Shown: positions 8,169 to 17,390, counted from the stretch's first letter. The stretch is DNA of 53,657 nucleotides from Streptomyces mayonensis (GCF_018982965.1 NZ_JACBYP010000051.1:1-53657), one strand, 5' to 3'. Notes: generated from the sequence alone by a model not told the origin. Program-made: numbers and translations.

Positions 8169-9134
8169 ATGACCACGCCCATGCCCACGTCCGCCGCCAC
8201 CGCGCGGACGCCCGCCGAGGTCCCCGAGCCGGCCGCCGCACCGGACCCGGCCCGGGTCGCGCGCCGGCGCAGGCTCGCCCAGTGGGGGTTCGTCGCCCCC
8301 GCCGTCGTCTTCATGCTGCTGTTCTTCGGCTACCCGCTCGTGCGCAACGTCCTGATGAGCTTCCAGGACTACACGCCGAAGACCTTCTTCACCGGTGAGG
8401 CGCCCTTCAACGGCGCCGACAACTGGTCCACCGTGTTCCAGGACGCCCTGTTCGGCAAGGCCCTGTGGCACACGCTCGTCTTCACGGCGGGCTCCCTGCT
8501 CGGCCAGTTCTGCATCGGCCTGGCGCTCGCGGTGTTCTTCAGCCGCCGCTTCCCGCTGAACGGGGTGCTGCGTTCGCTGATCCTGCTGCCCTGGCTGGTG
8601 CCCATGGTGGTGTCCGGCATCGTCTGGCGGCGCATCCTCGACCAGGACACCGGCGTGCTCAACTCGTTCCTGGACACGCTCGGAATCGCCGGTCACACAC
8701 CGTGGCTGACCAGCCCCGGGATGGCGTTGGTCTCGGTGATCCTGGTCAACATCTGGATCGGCATCCCGTTCAACATGGTCATCCTGTACGGCGGTCTCCA
8801 GGAGATCCCGAGGGAACTGCACGAGGCGGCCGCCCTGGACGGCGCCTCGGCCTGGCGGACGTTCCGCTCGGTGACCCTGCCGATGCTCAAGCCGGTCGTC
8901 ACGGTCGTCCTGGTGCTCGGCTTCATGTCGACGGTCAAGATCCTCGACCTGATCCTCGCCCTCACCGACGGCGGCCCGGCCGACGCCACCCAGACGCTGG
9001 GCACCCTGACGTACCAGAACTCGTTCGTACAGCTGGACTTCGGCGCGGGCGCCGTCGTCGGCAACGTACTCATCCTGATCTCCGCCGTGTTCGCGGTGTT
9101 CTACCTGCGGGCCAACCGCACCGAGGGGAAGTGA
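8169..9134 (+). CDS. sugar ABC transporter permease (MalF/UgpA type)
   Basis: 321-residue inner-membrane permease with six predicted helices after a cytosolic N-terminal tail of about 40 residues. The ATPase-contacting EAA loop is visible as HEAAALDGASAWRTFRSVTL. It starts 11 bases after the binding-protein stop, so it is in the same operon. No ATP-binding subunit is encoded nearby. In Streptomyces such systems are known to share the multi-sugar ATPase MsiK encoded elsewhere, and that is the expected partner. Confidence 0.93.
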   Translation: MTTPMPTSAATARTPAEVPEPAAAPDPARVARRRRLAQWGFVAPAVVFMLLFFGYPLVRNVLMSFQDYTPKTFFTGEAPFNGADNWSTVFQDALFGKALWHTLVFTAGSLLGQFCIGLALAVFFSRRFPLNGVLRSLILLPWLVPMVVSGIVWRRILDQDTGVLNSFLDTLGIAGHTPWLTSPGMALVSVILVNIWIGIPFNMVILYGGLQEIPRELHEAAALDGASAWRTFRSVTLPMLKPVVTVVLVLGFMSTVKILDLILALTDGGPADATQTLGTLTYQNSFVQLDFGAGAVVGNVLILISAVFAVFYLRANRTEGK

Positions 9135-9139
9135 CGTCC

Positions 9140-9967
9140 ATGGCCTCCCACCCGCCCACCGCATCGCGGCGCCGCTGGGGCTCCACCGTCGCCGGCGTGC
9201 TGATCCTGTGCGTGATGCTGTTCCCGCTGTACTGGATGCTCAACACCGCCCTCCAGCCCGACTCGGGGCTCCTCCAGGTCGACCCGGTGCCGGGCGGCCT
9301 GGACCTGTCCGGGTTCTCCAAGGCGATCACCGACCAGGGCGGGCACCTGCTGACCTCGCTCGCGGTCTCGCTCGGCGCGGTCGCCATCTGCCTGGCCGTC
9401 TCGGCACCGGCCGCCTACGGGCTCGCCCGGTTCGGGCTGCGCGGCTCGCGCACCATCGTCTTCGGCACGCTGATCACCCAGATGGTGCCGGGCATCGTCA
9501 TCGCCAACGCGCTCTACAACTCCTACGTCGACCTCGGCCTGGTCAACTCCTACTTCGGCCTGATGCTGGCGGACGCCTCGCTGGGCATCCCCTTCTCCAT
9601 CGTGCTGATGCGCTCCTTCATGGTGTCGATCCCGGGCGAGGTGATCGAGGCCGCGCAGATCGACGGTGCCGGGCCGGTGCGGACGTTCGTGCGGGTGGTG
9701 CTGCCGATGAGCCGCAACTCACTGATCACGTCGGGCCTGTTCGCGTTCCTGTTCTCGTGGAGCGACTTCATGTTCGCGCTCACCCTGAACACGACCGACG
9801 ACGTCAAGCCCATCACCCTGGGCATCTACCAGTACATCGGCGCGCACGTCGGCGACTGGGGCTCGGTGATGGCCGCGTCCGTCCTGTCCGCGGTGCCCGC
9901 CGCGGTCCTCCTCGTCCTCGCCCAGAAGTACATCGCCGCCGGCATCACCGGCGGTTCCGTCAAGTGA
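9140..9967 (+). CDS. sugar ABC transporter permease (MalG/UgpE type)
   Basis: 275-residue second permease of the same importer. It has an N-terminal helix (VAGVLILCVMLFPLYWML), five more helices and the EAA loop EAAQIDGAGPVRTFVRVVLP. ATG 9140 lies 5 bases after the preceding stop. An in-frame GTG at 9131 overlaps that stop but leaves too little room after GAGGGG (9123-9128), so the ATG is preferred. It would form a heterodimeric channel with the preceding permease. Confidence 0.92.
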   Translation: MASHPPTASRRRWGSTVAGVLILCVMLFPLYWMLNTALQPDSGLLQVDPVPGGLDLSGFSKAITDQGGHLLTSLAVSLGAVAICLAVSAPAAYGLARFGLRGSRTIVFGTLITQMVPGIVIANALYNSYVDLGLVNSYFGLMLADASLGIPFSIVLMRSFMVSIPGEVIEAAQIDGAGPVRTFVRVVLPMSRNSLITSGLFAFLFSWSDFMFALTLNTTDDVKPITLGIYQYIGAHVGDWGSVMAASVLSAVPAAVLLVLAQKYIAAGITGGSVK

Positions 9968-10007
9968 CCCCCGCCCACCCCGTACACAGGGAGATGAGCA
10001 GCACAGC

Positions 10008-11414
10008 ATGAGCGACTACCCCAGCTTCCCGCCCGGCTTCGTCCTCGGCGCAGCGACCGCCTCGTACCAGATCGAGGGCGCGGCCCGCGAGGACGGCCGC
10101 GGACCGTCGATCTGGGACACCTACAGCCACACCCCGGGCCTGGTCGCGAACGGCGACACGGGTGACGTGGCCTGCGACCACTACCACCGCTACCCCGAGG
10201 ACGTGGCGCTGCTGCGCGACCTCGGCGTGGACTCCTACCGTTTCTCGATCGCCTGGCCGCGCATCGTGCCGGACGGTTCGGGCGCGGTGAACCGCAAGGG
10301 CCTCGACTTCTACTCCCGCCTGGTCGACGAACTGCTCGCGGCGGGCATCGAACCGGCCGCCACCCTCTACCACTGGGACCTCCCGCAGGTATGGGAAGAC
10401 CGTGGCGGCTGGCGGGTGCGGGAGACTGCGGAGCGCTTCGCCGAGTACACGGCCGTGGTCGCCGAGCACCTGGGCGACCGGGTGCCGCGCTGGATCACCC
10501 TCAACGAACCGTGGTGCAGCTCCTTCCTCGGCTACTCCGTCGGCCGGCACGCCCCCGGTGCCAAGGAGGGGCGGGGCGCGCTGGCCGCCGCCCACCACCT
10601 GCTGGTCGGCCACGGGCTGGCGGTGAAGGCGCTGCGCGCGGCCGGGGTGCGCGAGGTGGGCATCACGCTCAACCTGGACCGCAACCTGCCGGCCACCGAC
10701 TCCGCCGCAGACGCGGCCGCGGTGGTCCGCGCCGACACCCAGCACAACCTGGTGTGGACCGAGCCGATCCTCGCGGGCCGCTACCCGGCCACGGAGGAGG
10801 AGACCTGGGGCGAGCTGATCACCGGGGAGGACTTCCGGCAGGACGGCGACCTCGAGCTGATCTCCCAGCCGCTGGACTTCCTCGGCATCAACTACTACCG
10901 CCCGATCGTGGTCGCCGACGCCCCGTACCGCGAGGACGACCCGGCCCGGCGGGTGGCGACGGACAACCGCTACCAGGAGGTCCGCCTCCCCGGCGTCCGG
11001 GAGACCTCGATGGGCTGGCCGGTGGTCCCGGACAGCTTCACCGACCTCCTGGTGGCGCTGAAGCAGCAGTACGGCGACGCACTCCCGCCGGTCCACATCA
11101 CGGAGAACGGCTCGGCGGAGGACGACGCGCCCGCCGCCGACGGCGCGGTGCACGACACCGACCGCGTCGCCTACCTGCGGGACCACCTCACGGCCCTGAG
11201 GGCGGCGATCGACGCGGGCGTGGACGTGCGCGGGTACTACGTGTGGTCGCTGCTGGACAACTTCGAGTGGGCGTACGGCTACGACAAGCGCTTCGGCATC
11301 GTGCGGGTCGACTACGACACGCAGGAGCGCACACCGAAGGACAGCTACCGCTGGTACCGGGAGATGATCGCCGCGAACCGCCGGAGCGCGCCCCGGGACG
11401 CGACCGAGGCGTGA
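10008..11414 (+). CDS. GH1 beta-glucosidase
   Basis: 468-residue cytosolic glycoside hydrolase family 1 enzyme. The acid/base Glu167 sits in TLNEPW, and the nucleophile Glu366 in ITENG. The N-terminal FVLGAATASYQIEGA signature is intact, and length is typical for the family. It is the last gene of the sugar-uptake operon, 40 bases after the second permease, with AGGGAG at 9988-9993. With the GH31 alpha-xylosidase it could take apart xylosylated cello-oligosaccharides from the non-reducing end. A plain cellobiose role is the alternative. No local regulator gene is present. Confidence 0.93.
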   Translation: MSDYPSFPPGFVLGAATASYQIEGAAREDGRGPSIWDTYSHTPGLVANGDTGDVACDHYHRYPEDVALLRDLGVDSYRFSIAWPRIVPDGSGAVNRKGLDFYSRLVDELLAAGIEPAATLYHWDLPQVWEDRGGWRVRETAERFAEYTAVVAEHLGDRVPRWITLNEPWCSSFLGYSVGRHAPGAKEGRGALAAAHHLLVGHGLAVKALRAAGVREVGITLNLDRNLPATDSAADAAAVVRADTQHNLVWTEPILAGRYPATEEETWGELITGEDFRQDGDLELISQPLDFLGINYYRPIVVADAPYREDDPARRVATDNRYQEVRLPGVRETSMGWPVVPDSFTDLLVALKQQYGDALPPVHITENGSAEDDAPAADGAVHDTDRVAYLRDHLTALRAAIDAGVDVRGYYVWSLLDNFEWAYGYDKRFGIVRVDYDTQERTPKDSYRWYREMIAANRRSAPRDATEA

Positions 11415-11492
11415 CGGGCCCGCACCTGCCAAGCCGGCTGACGGGCGCGGGCGTTGCCGGACGGCCGTCGGGAGAGCCCGTGCGGCCCCGCC

Positions 11493-13444
11493 TCAGTCCA
11501 TGTCGGGCAGGCGGTCCGCCTCCAGGGCCCGCATGGCCTGCGATGCGTTGAACGGCAGGATCACGACCGCTACGTGCGGCAGTCGATCCAACGCCCTCGA
11601 CATCTTCTCGCCGGTGCCCCGGTGGAGGAGTTTGCCGAGGGCGTTGGCGTACAACCGCCGGGGCACGAGCACCGTCAGGGACGTGTTCCCGTCCTGTGTG
11701 GTCCGGACGGCCAGCTCCCGCATCGCGTGGCGCAGCCGGCGGTCGGGACAGGCCACCAGTTCCAGGTCGACCGAGGTCGCCGACGTCGACGCCCAGAGGG
11801 CGGACAGTCGGCGTGCGTGTTCCTCGTCGATGGCGAAGTGCACGGCCCTGACGGTGTCGGGCCGCAGCTCGTGGGCGTACCGCAGGGCTTTCAGCGCGGC
11901 CAGGTCCAGCGTCTCGACGAGGACGAACACCTGGTGACGTCGGGTGCGCGGCCGGTCCGCGCCCGTGGGCAGCCGCTCCAGGGCCGCGGCCTCACGCCGG
12001 TACTCGCGGTTGATCCGGATCAGTACCCAGACCCCCAGCGGGAAGACCACGACGACCAGCCAGGCGCCTTCGGTGAATTTCGTGACGGCGAAGACCAGCA
12101 CGACGGCGGCGGAGACGGTCGCCGCGAGTGCGTTGACCGCGATCTTCACCCGGCGCAGCGGCTCGCGTCCGCGCAGGTGGTGAGCGGTGAGGCCCGCCCC
12201 GGCCATGGTGAAGGCGGTGAACACGCCGATCGCGTAGAGGGCCACGAGCCTGTCCACGTTGGCGCCCGTGACGAGCAACAGGGCCGTCGAGAGGGCGGAG
12301 AGGGTGACGATGCCGTTGGAGAAGGCGAGCCGGTGCCCCCGCCGGGTGAGTACCCGTGGCAGGAACCGGTCCTGCGCGACGAAACTGGCCAGGAAGGGAA
12401 ACCCGGTGAAGGGGGTGTTGGCACCGGTGTAGAGGACCAGTGCCGTCGCCAGTTGGACGAAGACCAGCCCGACCGTCCCGGCCGTTCCGTTGCCGAAGGC
12501 GAGCCGCGCCTCCTGCGCGATCACCGTCGGGGTCCCGTCGGTGTACGGGACGGCGTGGGTGAAGTGGGCGAGGGTGGAGACGCCCAGGACCAGGAAGGCC
12601 AGTACGCAGCTCATCGCGACGAGGGTGTGCCGGGCGTTTTGGCCCTGCGGATCGCGGAAGGCGGAGATGCCGTTCGAGATGGCTTCCAGTCCGGTGAGGG
12701 ACGAGCCGCCGTTGGCGAAGGCACGCAGCACGATGAAGAGCGACGCGCCGTAGAGCCAGCCGTCGCCCGGAGTTGCCAGAGGCACGGCACCAGGGGCGTT
12801 CAGGTCGGCACGAGGCAGCTCGCCCGTCAGTGCGCGCACCGCCGCGACGAGGAAGACCAGGCTCATCGCGGCGGTGAAGAGATACGCGGGCAGCGCGAAC
12901 ATCCGGCCCGCCTCCCGGACTCCGCGCAGATTCCCGTATCCGAGGAGCACGATCACCACCACCGAGACCGGCAACTGGAGATGATCGAGTCCCGTCCAGC
13001 CGCCGCCGACCAGGTGGGCGAGTGAGATCAGCGCGTTCGTGGGGCCGAGACCTGGACGGCGACGGTGACGACGTAGTCGACCAGCAGGGCCACTGCTGCG
13101 ACCTGGGCGATGTCCGGGCCGAAGTTCTCCCGTGCCACCACGTAGGACCCTCCGGCCCGGGTGTAGATCGTGACGACGTCGCTGTAACAGAGCGTCAGAA
13201 GCAGCAGCACCAACAGGATCGCGCCCGTCACCGGCAGGACGAGCGTGAAGGCGGCCGCTCCGACCACCGGAACGAGGACCCGGAGCATCTCCTCGGAGCC
13301 GTAGGCCGACGAACTGATGCAGTCGGACGCGAGAACTCCGAGCGCCGTCCGGTTGCTCAGCTTCTCCTCACTGACACGTTCTGTGGTGAGCGGCTTGCCA
13401 AGGAGCCGCCGTTTGACGCGGTACATCGGCCGATCAAGGGTCAT
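11493..13444 (-). pseudogene. KimA-like APC-superfamily permease interrupted by a one-base frameshift
   Basis: Two reading frames together encode one APC permease. Frame one (13444 down to about 13045) gives the N-terminus MTLDRPMYRVKRRLLGK and four or so helices, then runs out of frame after VAVQVSA. Frame two resumes at once (TNALISLAHLV) and continues to 11493 with eight or so helices and a hydrophilic universal-stress-like C-terminal domain. The total span (1952 bases) is one base short of 651 codons. The break falls at a run of four G at 13041-13044, where one base appears missing. The N-terminal GKPLTTERVSEEKLS...SDCISSSAYGSEE pattern resembles the B. subtilis potassium importer KimA. 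It may be a real pseudogene or an assembly error. Confidence 0.8.
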
Positions 13445-13531
13445 GCGACCATCAGAACGGGCGACCGTCCCAGAAACGCGCAGGCACCACCGGCGGGCGC
13501 TCCGGCTCTCCCCCGGCCGCCGGGTGGCTCC

Positions 13532-13553
13532 TTGACCCTCACACGGTGTCAGG
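13532..13553 (+). promoter_or_regulatory. MerR-type operator with -35-like hexamer
   Basis: TTGACC at 13532-13537 runs directly into the dyad CCTcACACgGTGTcAGG (13537-13553). A dyad placed just behind the -35 is the classic arrangement for MerR-family regulators, which act on promoters with long spacers. The -10 is not clear. A 19-base spacer would put transcription start almost at the ATG of the downstream merR-type gene, suggesting autoregulation. Confidence 0.5.
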
Positions 13554-13572
13554 TGATCAGCTCGGAGACATC

Positions 13573-14394
13573 ATGTTCACCATCGGAGACTTCGCCCGGC
13601 ACGGCCGTGTCTCGGTCCGGATGCTGCGTCACTACGACGCGACCGGACTGCTGCACCCGGCCCACGTCGACCCCGTCAGCGGCTACCGCCACTACACCGC
13701 GGCCCAGCTCGCCCGCCTCAACCGGATCATCGCGCTCAAGGACCTCGGATTCACGCTCCGGCAAGTGCAGGACATCGTGGACGAGAAGGTCGGCCTCGGG
13801 GAACTGCGCGGCATGCTGCGGCTGCGGCGGGCCGAGCTGGAGACCGCGATGGCTGCCGCGGAAGCACGGCTGGTCCAGGTCGAGGCGAGGCTCCGAGCGA
13901 TCGAGAGCGAGGGCCGGATGCCCACGAACGACGTAGTCCTCAAGAACGTCCCCTCCGTCCGGGTGGCTGAGCTGACCGCGACCGCCGCCAGTTTCTGCCC
14001 CGAGGACATCGGCCCCGTCGTCGGGCCGCTCTACGACGAGCTGTTCCGGTGCCTGGACGCGGCGGGCATCAGCCCCACGGGGCCCGGCGTCGCCTACTAC
14101 GAGGACGCCCCGGAGGGAGGAGGCAGGATCAGCGTCCACGCCGCCGTCCAGGTCTCGGCCCCTCTCCAGGACGGCGCCTTCCGGATCCTCGACCTGCCGT
14201 CCCTCGGCCGGGCGGCGACCGTCGTGCACCGCGGTCCGATGGACACCGTGCTCCCCACCGCACAGGCGTTGGCCCGCTGGGTCGACGCCCACGACTACCG
14301 GTCGACCGGGTATCCCCGCGAGATCAACCTGGAGTGCCCGGAAAACCGTGAGGACTGGGTGACGGAGCTGCAGGCGCCGGTGACCCGGGCCTGA
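13573..14394 (+). CDS. MerR-family regulator with GyrI-like effector domain
   Basis: 273-residue regulator of the BmrR/TipA type. Residues 1-70 form the winged helix, beginning MFTIGDFARHGRVSVRMLRH, with the wing motif SGYRHYTAAQL. Residues 75-115 form the dimerisation coiled coil (LRRAELETAMAAAEARLVQV). Residues 125-273 match a GyrI-like small-molecule binding domain, which typically recognises drugs or lipophilic cations. ATG 13573 follows GGAG at 13564-13567. The upstream dyad suggests autoregulation. The adjacent genes are a frameshifted permease (divergent) and an MFS exporter-like gene (downstream, same strand), either of which could be a target. Confidence 0.88.
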   Translation: MFTIGDFARHGRVSVRMLRHYDATGLLHPAHVDPVSGYRHYTAAQLARLNRIIALKDLGFTLRQVQDIVDEKVGLGELRGMLRLRRAELETAMAAAEARLVQVEARLRAIESEGRMPTNDVVLKNVPSVRVAELTATAASFCPEDIGPVVGPLYDELFRCLDAAGISPTGPGVAYYEDAPEGGGRISVHAAVQVSAPLQDGAFRILDLPSLGRAATVVHRGPMDTVLPTAQALARWVDAHDYRSTGYPREINLECPENREDWVTELQAPVTRA

Positions 14395-14552
14395 TCCGTC
14401 CCCGCCCGGCCGCCGGAATCCGTCTTCGACGTCGCGGTGTCCCTGCACGGGACCGACTCCTCCGGCCGGGCGGCGGCTCCCGCGACACGGCGGGCCCCGG
14501 CCACCGCCCCACCCGCGCCCGCGCCCGGGACCAGTTCGGCGGCCCGCGGACC

Positions 14553-14581
14553 TTGCCCTGTCCCCGCACCGACTCTAGCCT
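14553..14581 (+). promoter_or_regulatory. leaderless promoter of the MFS gene
   Basis: TTGCCC (14553-14558), 17-base spacer, TAGCCT (14576-14581), then six bases to the GTG at 14588. Transcription from this element would begin at or next to the start codon. No ribosome-binding sequence is present, which agrees with a leaderless mRNA. Confidence 0.6.
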
Positions 14582-14587
14582 GATTTT

Positions 14588-15793
14588 GTGCCGCAAATAA
14601 ACAAAGCCCGATCGCACAGCGCCGTGCCGGGCCGCCGCGACGACCTCACCCGACTCCGCGTCGCCCTGACCGCGTTCTTCGCACTCGACGGCTTCGTGTT
14701 CGCCGGGTGGGTGGTCCGGATCCCCGCCATCAAGGAACAGACCGGCGCCTCCGCCAGTGCCCTCGGGCTGGCCCTGCTCGGGGTCTCGGCCGGCGCCGTC
14801 GTCACCATGACGCTCACCGGACGACTGGTCCGCCGTTACGGCAGCCACCCCGTCACCGTCGTTTGCGCGGTCCTGCTCTGCCTCAGCATCGCCCTGCCCC
14901 CGCTCACCCACTCGGCGCTCGCCCTCGGTGTCGTACTGCTCGTCTTCGGCAGCGCCTACGGCGGCATCAACGTCGCCTTCAACAGCGCGGCCGTCGACCT
15001 GGTGGCCGTGCTGCGGCGCCCGATCATGCCGAGCTTCCACGCGGCGTTCAGCCTCGGCGGAATGGTCGGCGCCGGGCTGGGCGGTCTGGTCGCGGGCTCG
15101 CTGTCGCCGACGCGGCACCTGCTCGCGCTCACCGTGACGGGTCTGCTTGTCACCCTCGTCGCCGGCCGCGCCCTGCTGCGCATCGAGCCCGTCGCGCCGC
15201 CCGCACCCGCCGTCGAGGAGGAGGGTGCCGCGCGCCGCCCGGACCGCCGCACCCGTCGCCTCGTCGTCACCTTCGGCCTGATCGCCCTGTGCACGGCTTA
15301 CGGCGAGGGAGCCATGGCCGACTGGGGTGCCCTGCACCTGGAGCAGGACCTCGACGCCTCCCCCGGTCTGGCGGCGGCGGGCTACTCGTGCTTCGCGCTG
15401 GCCATGACCGTCGGCCGGCTGACCGGGACGACGCTGCTCGAGCGGCTCGGCCGGACGGCCACGGTGGTGGCGGGCGGCACCACGGCCGTGACCGGCATGC
15501 TGATCGGCTCGCTCGCCCCGTACGTGTGGGCGGCCCTGTTCGGCTTCGCGATCACCGGGCTCGGACTCGCCAACATCTTCCCGGTCGCGATCGAACGGGC
15601 CGGCGCGCTGGGCGGACCGAGCGGTGTGGCGACCGCGTCCACCCTGGGTTACGGCGGGATGCTGCTGGGGCCGCCCGCGATCGGCTTCATGGCCGACTGG
15701 TTCTCCCTGCCGGCCGCGCTCACCAGCGTGGCGGCGCTCGCGGCGGTGGCGGTCCTGGTCGCGGTCGCGACACGGCGCGCCGTTCCCGGCTGA
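14588..15793 (+). CDS. MFS transporter
   Basis: 401-residue major facilitator superfamily protein with 12 predicted helices split by a cytosolic Arg/Glu-rich loop at about residues 205-225. The loop 2-3 motif is recognisable as GRLVRRYGSHPV. It resembles the YbjJ-like group of uncharacterised MFS proteins; the substrate is unknown. The GTG start is preceded directly by a -10 element and no Shine-Dalgarno sequence. It lies 193 bases after the MerR-type gene on the same strand and has its own promoter. Confidence 0.85.
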   Translation: MPQINKARSHSAVPGRRDDLTRLRVALTAFFALDGFVFAGWVVRIPAIKEQTGASASALGLALLGVSAGAVVTMTLTGRLVRRYGSHPVTVVCAVLLCLSIALPPLTHSALALGVVLLVFGSAYGGINVAFNSAAVDLVAVLRRPIMPSFHAAFSLGGMVGAGLGGLVAGSLSPTRHLLALTVTGLLVTLVAGRALLRIEPVAPPAPAVEEEGAARRPDRRTRRLVVTFGLIALCTAYGEGAMADWGALHLEQDLDASPGLAAAGYSCFALAMTVGRLTGTTLLERLGRTATVVAGGTTAVTGMLIGSLAPYVWAALFGFAITGLGLANIFPVAIERAGALGGPSGVATASTLGYGGMLLGPPAIGFMADWFSLPAALTSVAALAAVAVLVAVATRRAVPG

Positions 15794-15854
15794 GCCGGCC
15801 GTCGTCCGCCCGGGCCCTGTCCTCGCACTCGCCCCGTCCGGCACACTCCCTGCC

Positions 15855-16589
15855 ATGCACACTGCCGCGTACGTCGAGACGCTGGACCGCGAAGGGGCGT
15901 TGCTGGCCGCGGCCACCGAGGCTGCGGGCTGCGACGCCGAGGTGCCGGCCTGCCCCGGCTGGCGGGTGCGGGACCTGCTGCGGCACACGGGAAGGGTGCA
16001 CCGCTGGGCGACGGCGTTCGTCGCCGACGGGCACACCGGGCCCCGGCCCGGCGTCCGCCCGCCCGACCTGGACGGCGCCCCGCTGGTGGCCTGGTTCCGG
16101 GAGGGACACGGCCGCCTCGTCGAGACCCTCGCCGGCGCCGCCCCCGATGTGCGGTGCTGGCACTTCCTGCCCGCGCCGTCCCCGCTGGACTTCTGGGCGC
16201 GGCGGCAGGCGCACGAGACCACCGTGCACCGGCTGGACGCCGAGTCGGCCGCGGGCGGTGGGTACACCGGCATCGGCGTCGACTTCGCGGTGGACGGCAT
16301 CGACGAGTTGCTCTGCGGCTTCCACGCCCGTCAGAAGAGCGCCGTGCGCACCGCGGAGTCCCGGACACTACGGGTGCGGGCGACGGACGCGCCGGACGCC
16401 GTCTGGACCGTACGGCTGTCCCCGCAGCCGCCCGTGGCGGAGCGGAACGACGCCGGGGACGCCGACTGCGAACTGTCAGGACCGGCCGCGGAGCTCTACC
16501 CGGCCCTCTGGAACCGCCGCCCGTTCCCGGAGGTGACCGGCGACACCTCGCTCGCGGCGCTGTGGCGCGAGCGGTCGGCCGTCACCTGA
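15855..16589 (+). CDS. mycothiol-dependent maleylpyruvate isomerase/DinB-family protein
   Basis: 244-residue protein of the MDMPI family. The N-terminal DinB-like four-helix bundle keeps the metal-binding pattern: a His in LLRHTGRVHRW (about residues 38-48) and Glu/His in AHETTVHRLDAE (about residues 117-128). The C-terminal part is the smaller MDMPI domain, ending in a conserved WNRRPFPEVTGD segment. Most Streptomyces carry many paralogues, mostly unassigned; some are mycothiol-S-transferases. The start ATG 15855 has no ribosome site; CACACT seven bases upstream could be a -10, so it may be leaderless. A role as isomerase for the homogentisate cluster 30 kb away is possible but unsupported by position. 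Confidence 0.8.
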   Translation: MHTAAYVETLDREGALLAAATEAAGCDAEVPACPGWRVRDLLRHTGRVHRWATAFVADGHTGPRPGVRPPDLDGAPLVAWFREGHGRLVETLAGAAPDVRCWHFLPAPSPLDFWARRQAHETTVHRLDAESAAGGGYTGIGVDFAVDGIDELLCGFHARQKSAVRTAESRTLRVRATDAPDAVWTVRLSPQPPVAERNDAGDADCELSGPAAELYPALWNRRPFPEVTGDTSLAALWRERSAVT

Positions 16590-16665
16590 ACCGAGCCGGA
16601 CAGGGCGGACCAGGGAGGGGCCGGGGCGTGGCGTGCCGATCCGGAGGTGTGGGCGACATGGGAGC

Positions 16666-16695
16666 CCACGGGTGTCCGCCGGGCGGTGCCCGTGG
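16666..16695. terminator. bidirectional hairpin between convergent genes
   Basis: CCACGGG...CCCGTGG forms a 7-bp outer stem enclosing CCGCC-G-GGCGG. It lies between the convergent MDMPI gene (stop 16589) and response-regulator gene (stop 16725). There is no U-run, which is usual for Streptomyces terminators. Confidence 0.55.
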
Positions 16696-16724
16696 TGTGC
16701 TCGTCCGCGCGGGAGACCTGTCGG

Positions 16725-17390
16725 TCAGCCCAGCCAGCCCGGCCGGACCAGCCCCGACTCGTAGGCGAGGACGACCAGTTGGGCTCTGTCGCGGGCGCCG
16801 AGTTTCACCATGGTGCGGCTGACGTGGGTCTTGGCGGTCAGCGGGCTGACGACGAGACGGCGGGCGATCTCCTCGTTGGACAGGCCGATGCCGACCAGGG
16901 CCATGACCTCGCGCTCCCGCTCGGTCAGCCTGGCCATCTCCGCCGGGGCGGCGGGTTCCTTGGAGCGGGCCGCGAACTCGGCGATCAGGCGCCGGGTCAC
17001 TCCGGGCGAGAGCAGTGCGTCGCCCTCCACCACCGCGCGCACGGCACGCACGAGTTCCTCGGGTTCGGTGTCCTTCACGAGGAAACCGGAGGCGCCGGAG
17101 CGGATCGCCTCGAAGACGTACTCGTCGAGTTCGAAGGTGGTGAGCATGACGACCCGTACGTCCTCCAGCCCGTCGTCGCCGGTGATCCGGCGGGTCGCGG
17201 CGAGCCCGTCCAGTACGGGCATCCGGATGTCCATCAGGACGACGTCGGGACGCAGCCGGCGGATGGAGCGCACCGCCTGCTCCCCGTCGGCGGCCTCCGC
17301 GACGACCTCGATGTCGGGTTGCGCGTCGAGCAGTGCCCGGAAGCCGGCCCGCACCAGTGACTGGTCGTCGGCGAGCAGTACGCGGATCAC
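16725..17390 (-). CDS. NarL/LuxR-type response regulator
   Basis: 221-residue two-component response regulator. The receiver domain (residues 1-120) has acidic pocket DD at residues 8-9, phospho-acceptor Asp54 in LMDIRMP, and the conserved Lys in FLVKD. A C-terminal LuxR helix-turn-helix starts LTEREREVMALV and ends near residue 210. The GTG start at 17390 overlaps the stop of the upstream sensor kinase (GTGA), with GGGAGGA upstream, so translation is coupled. Targets are unknown; a neighbouring membrane or transport gene is not obvious. Confidence 0.94.
   Translation of the reverse strand: MIRVLLADDQSLVRAGFRALLDAQPDIEVVAEAADGEQAVRSIRRLRPDVVLMDIRMPVLDGLAATRRITGDDGLEDVRVVMLTTFELDEYVFEAIRSGASGFLVKDTEPEELVRAVRAVVEGDALLSPGVTRRLIAEFAARSKEPAAPAEMARLTEREREVMALVGIGLSNEEIARRLVVSPLTAKTHVSRTMVKLGARDRAQLVVLAYESGLVRPGWLG

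Noticed and set aside
7911..9164. 417-codon antisense frame across the permease gene
   Set aside because: Shadow of the ABC permease; repetitive His/Asp/Gln text.
11454..13025. 523-codon frame opposite the APC permease
   Set aside because: Charged Gln/Gly/Asp/Arg-rich text without motifs; the minus strand shows multiple transmembrane helices.
13445..13572. c-di-AMP (ydaO-type) riboswitch upstream of the KimA-like gene
   Set aside because: The available leader is only about 130 bases, shared with the divergent merR promoter, and I see no ydaO consensus elements.
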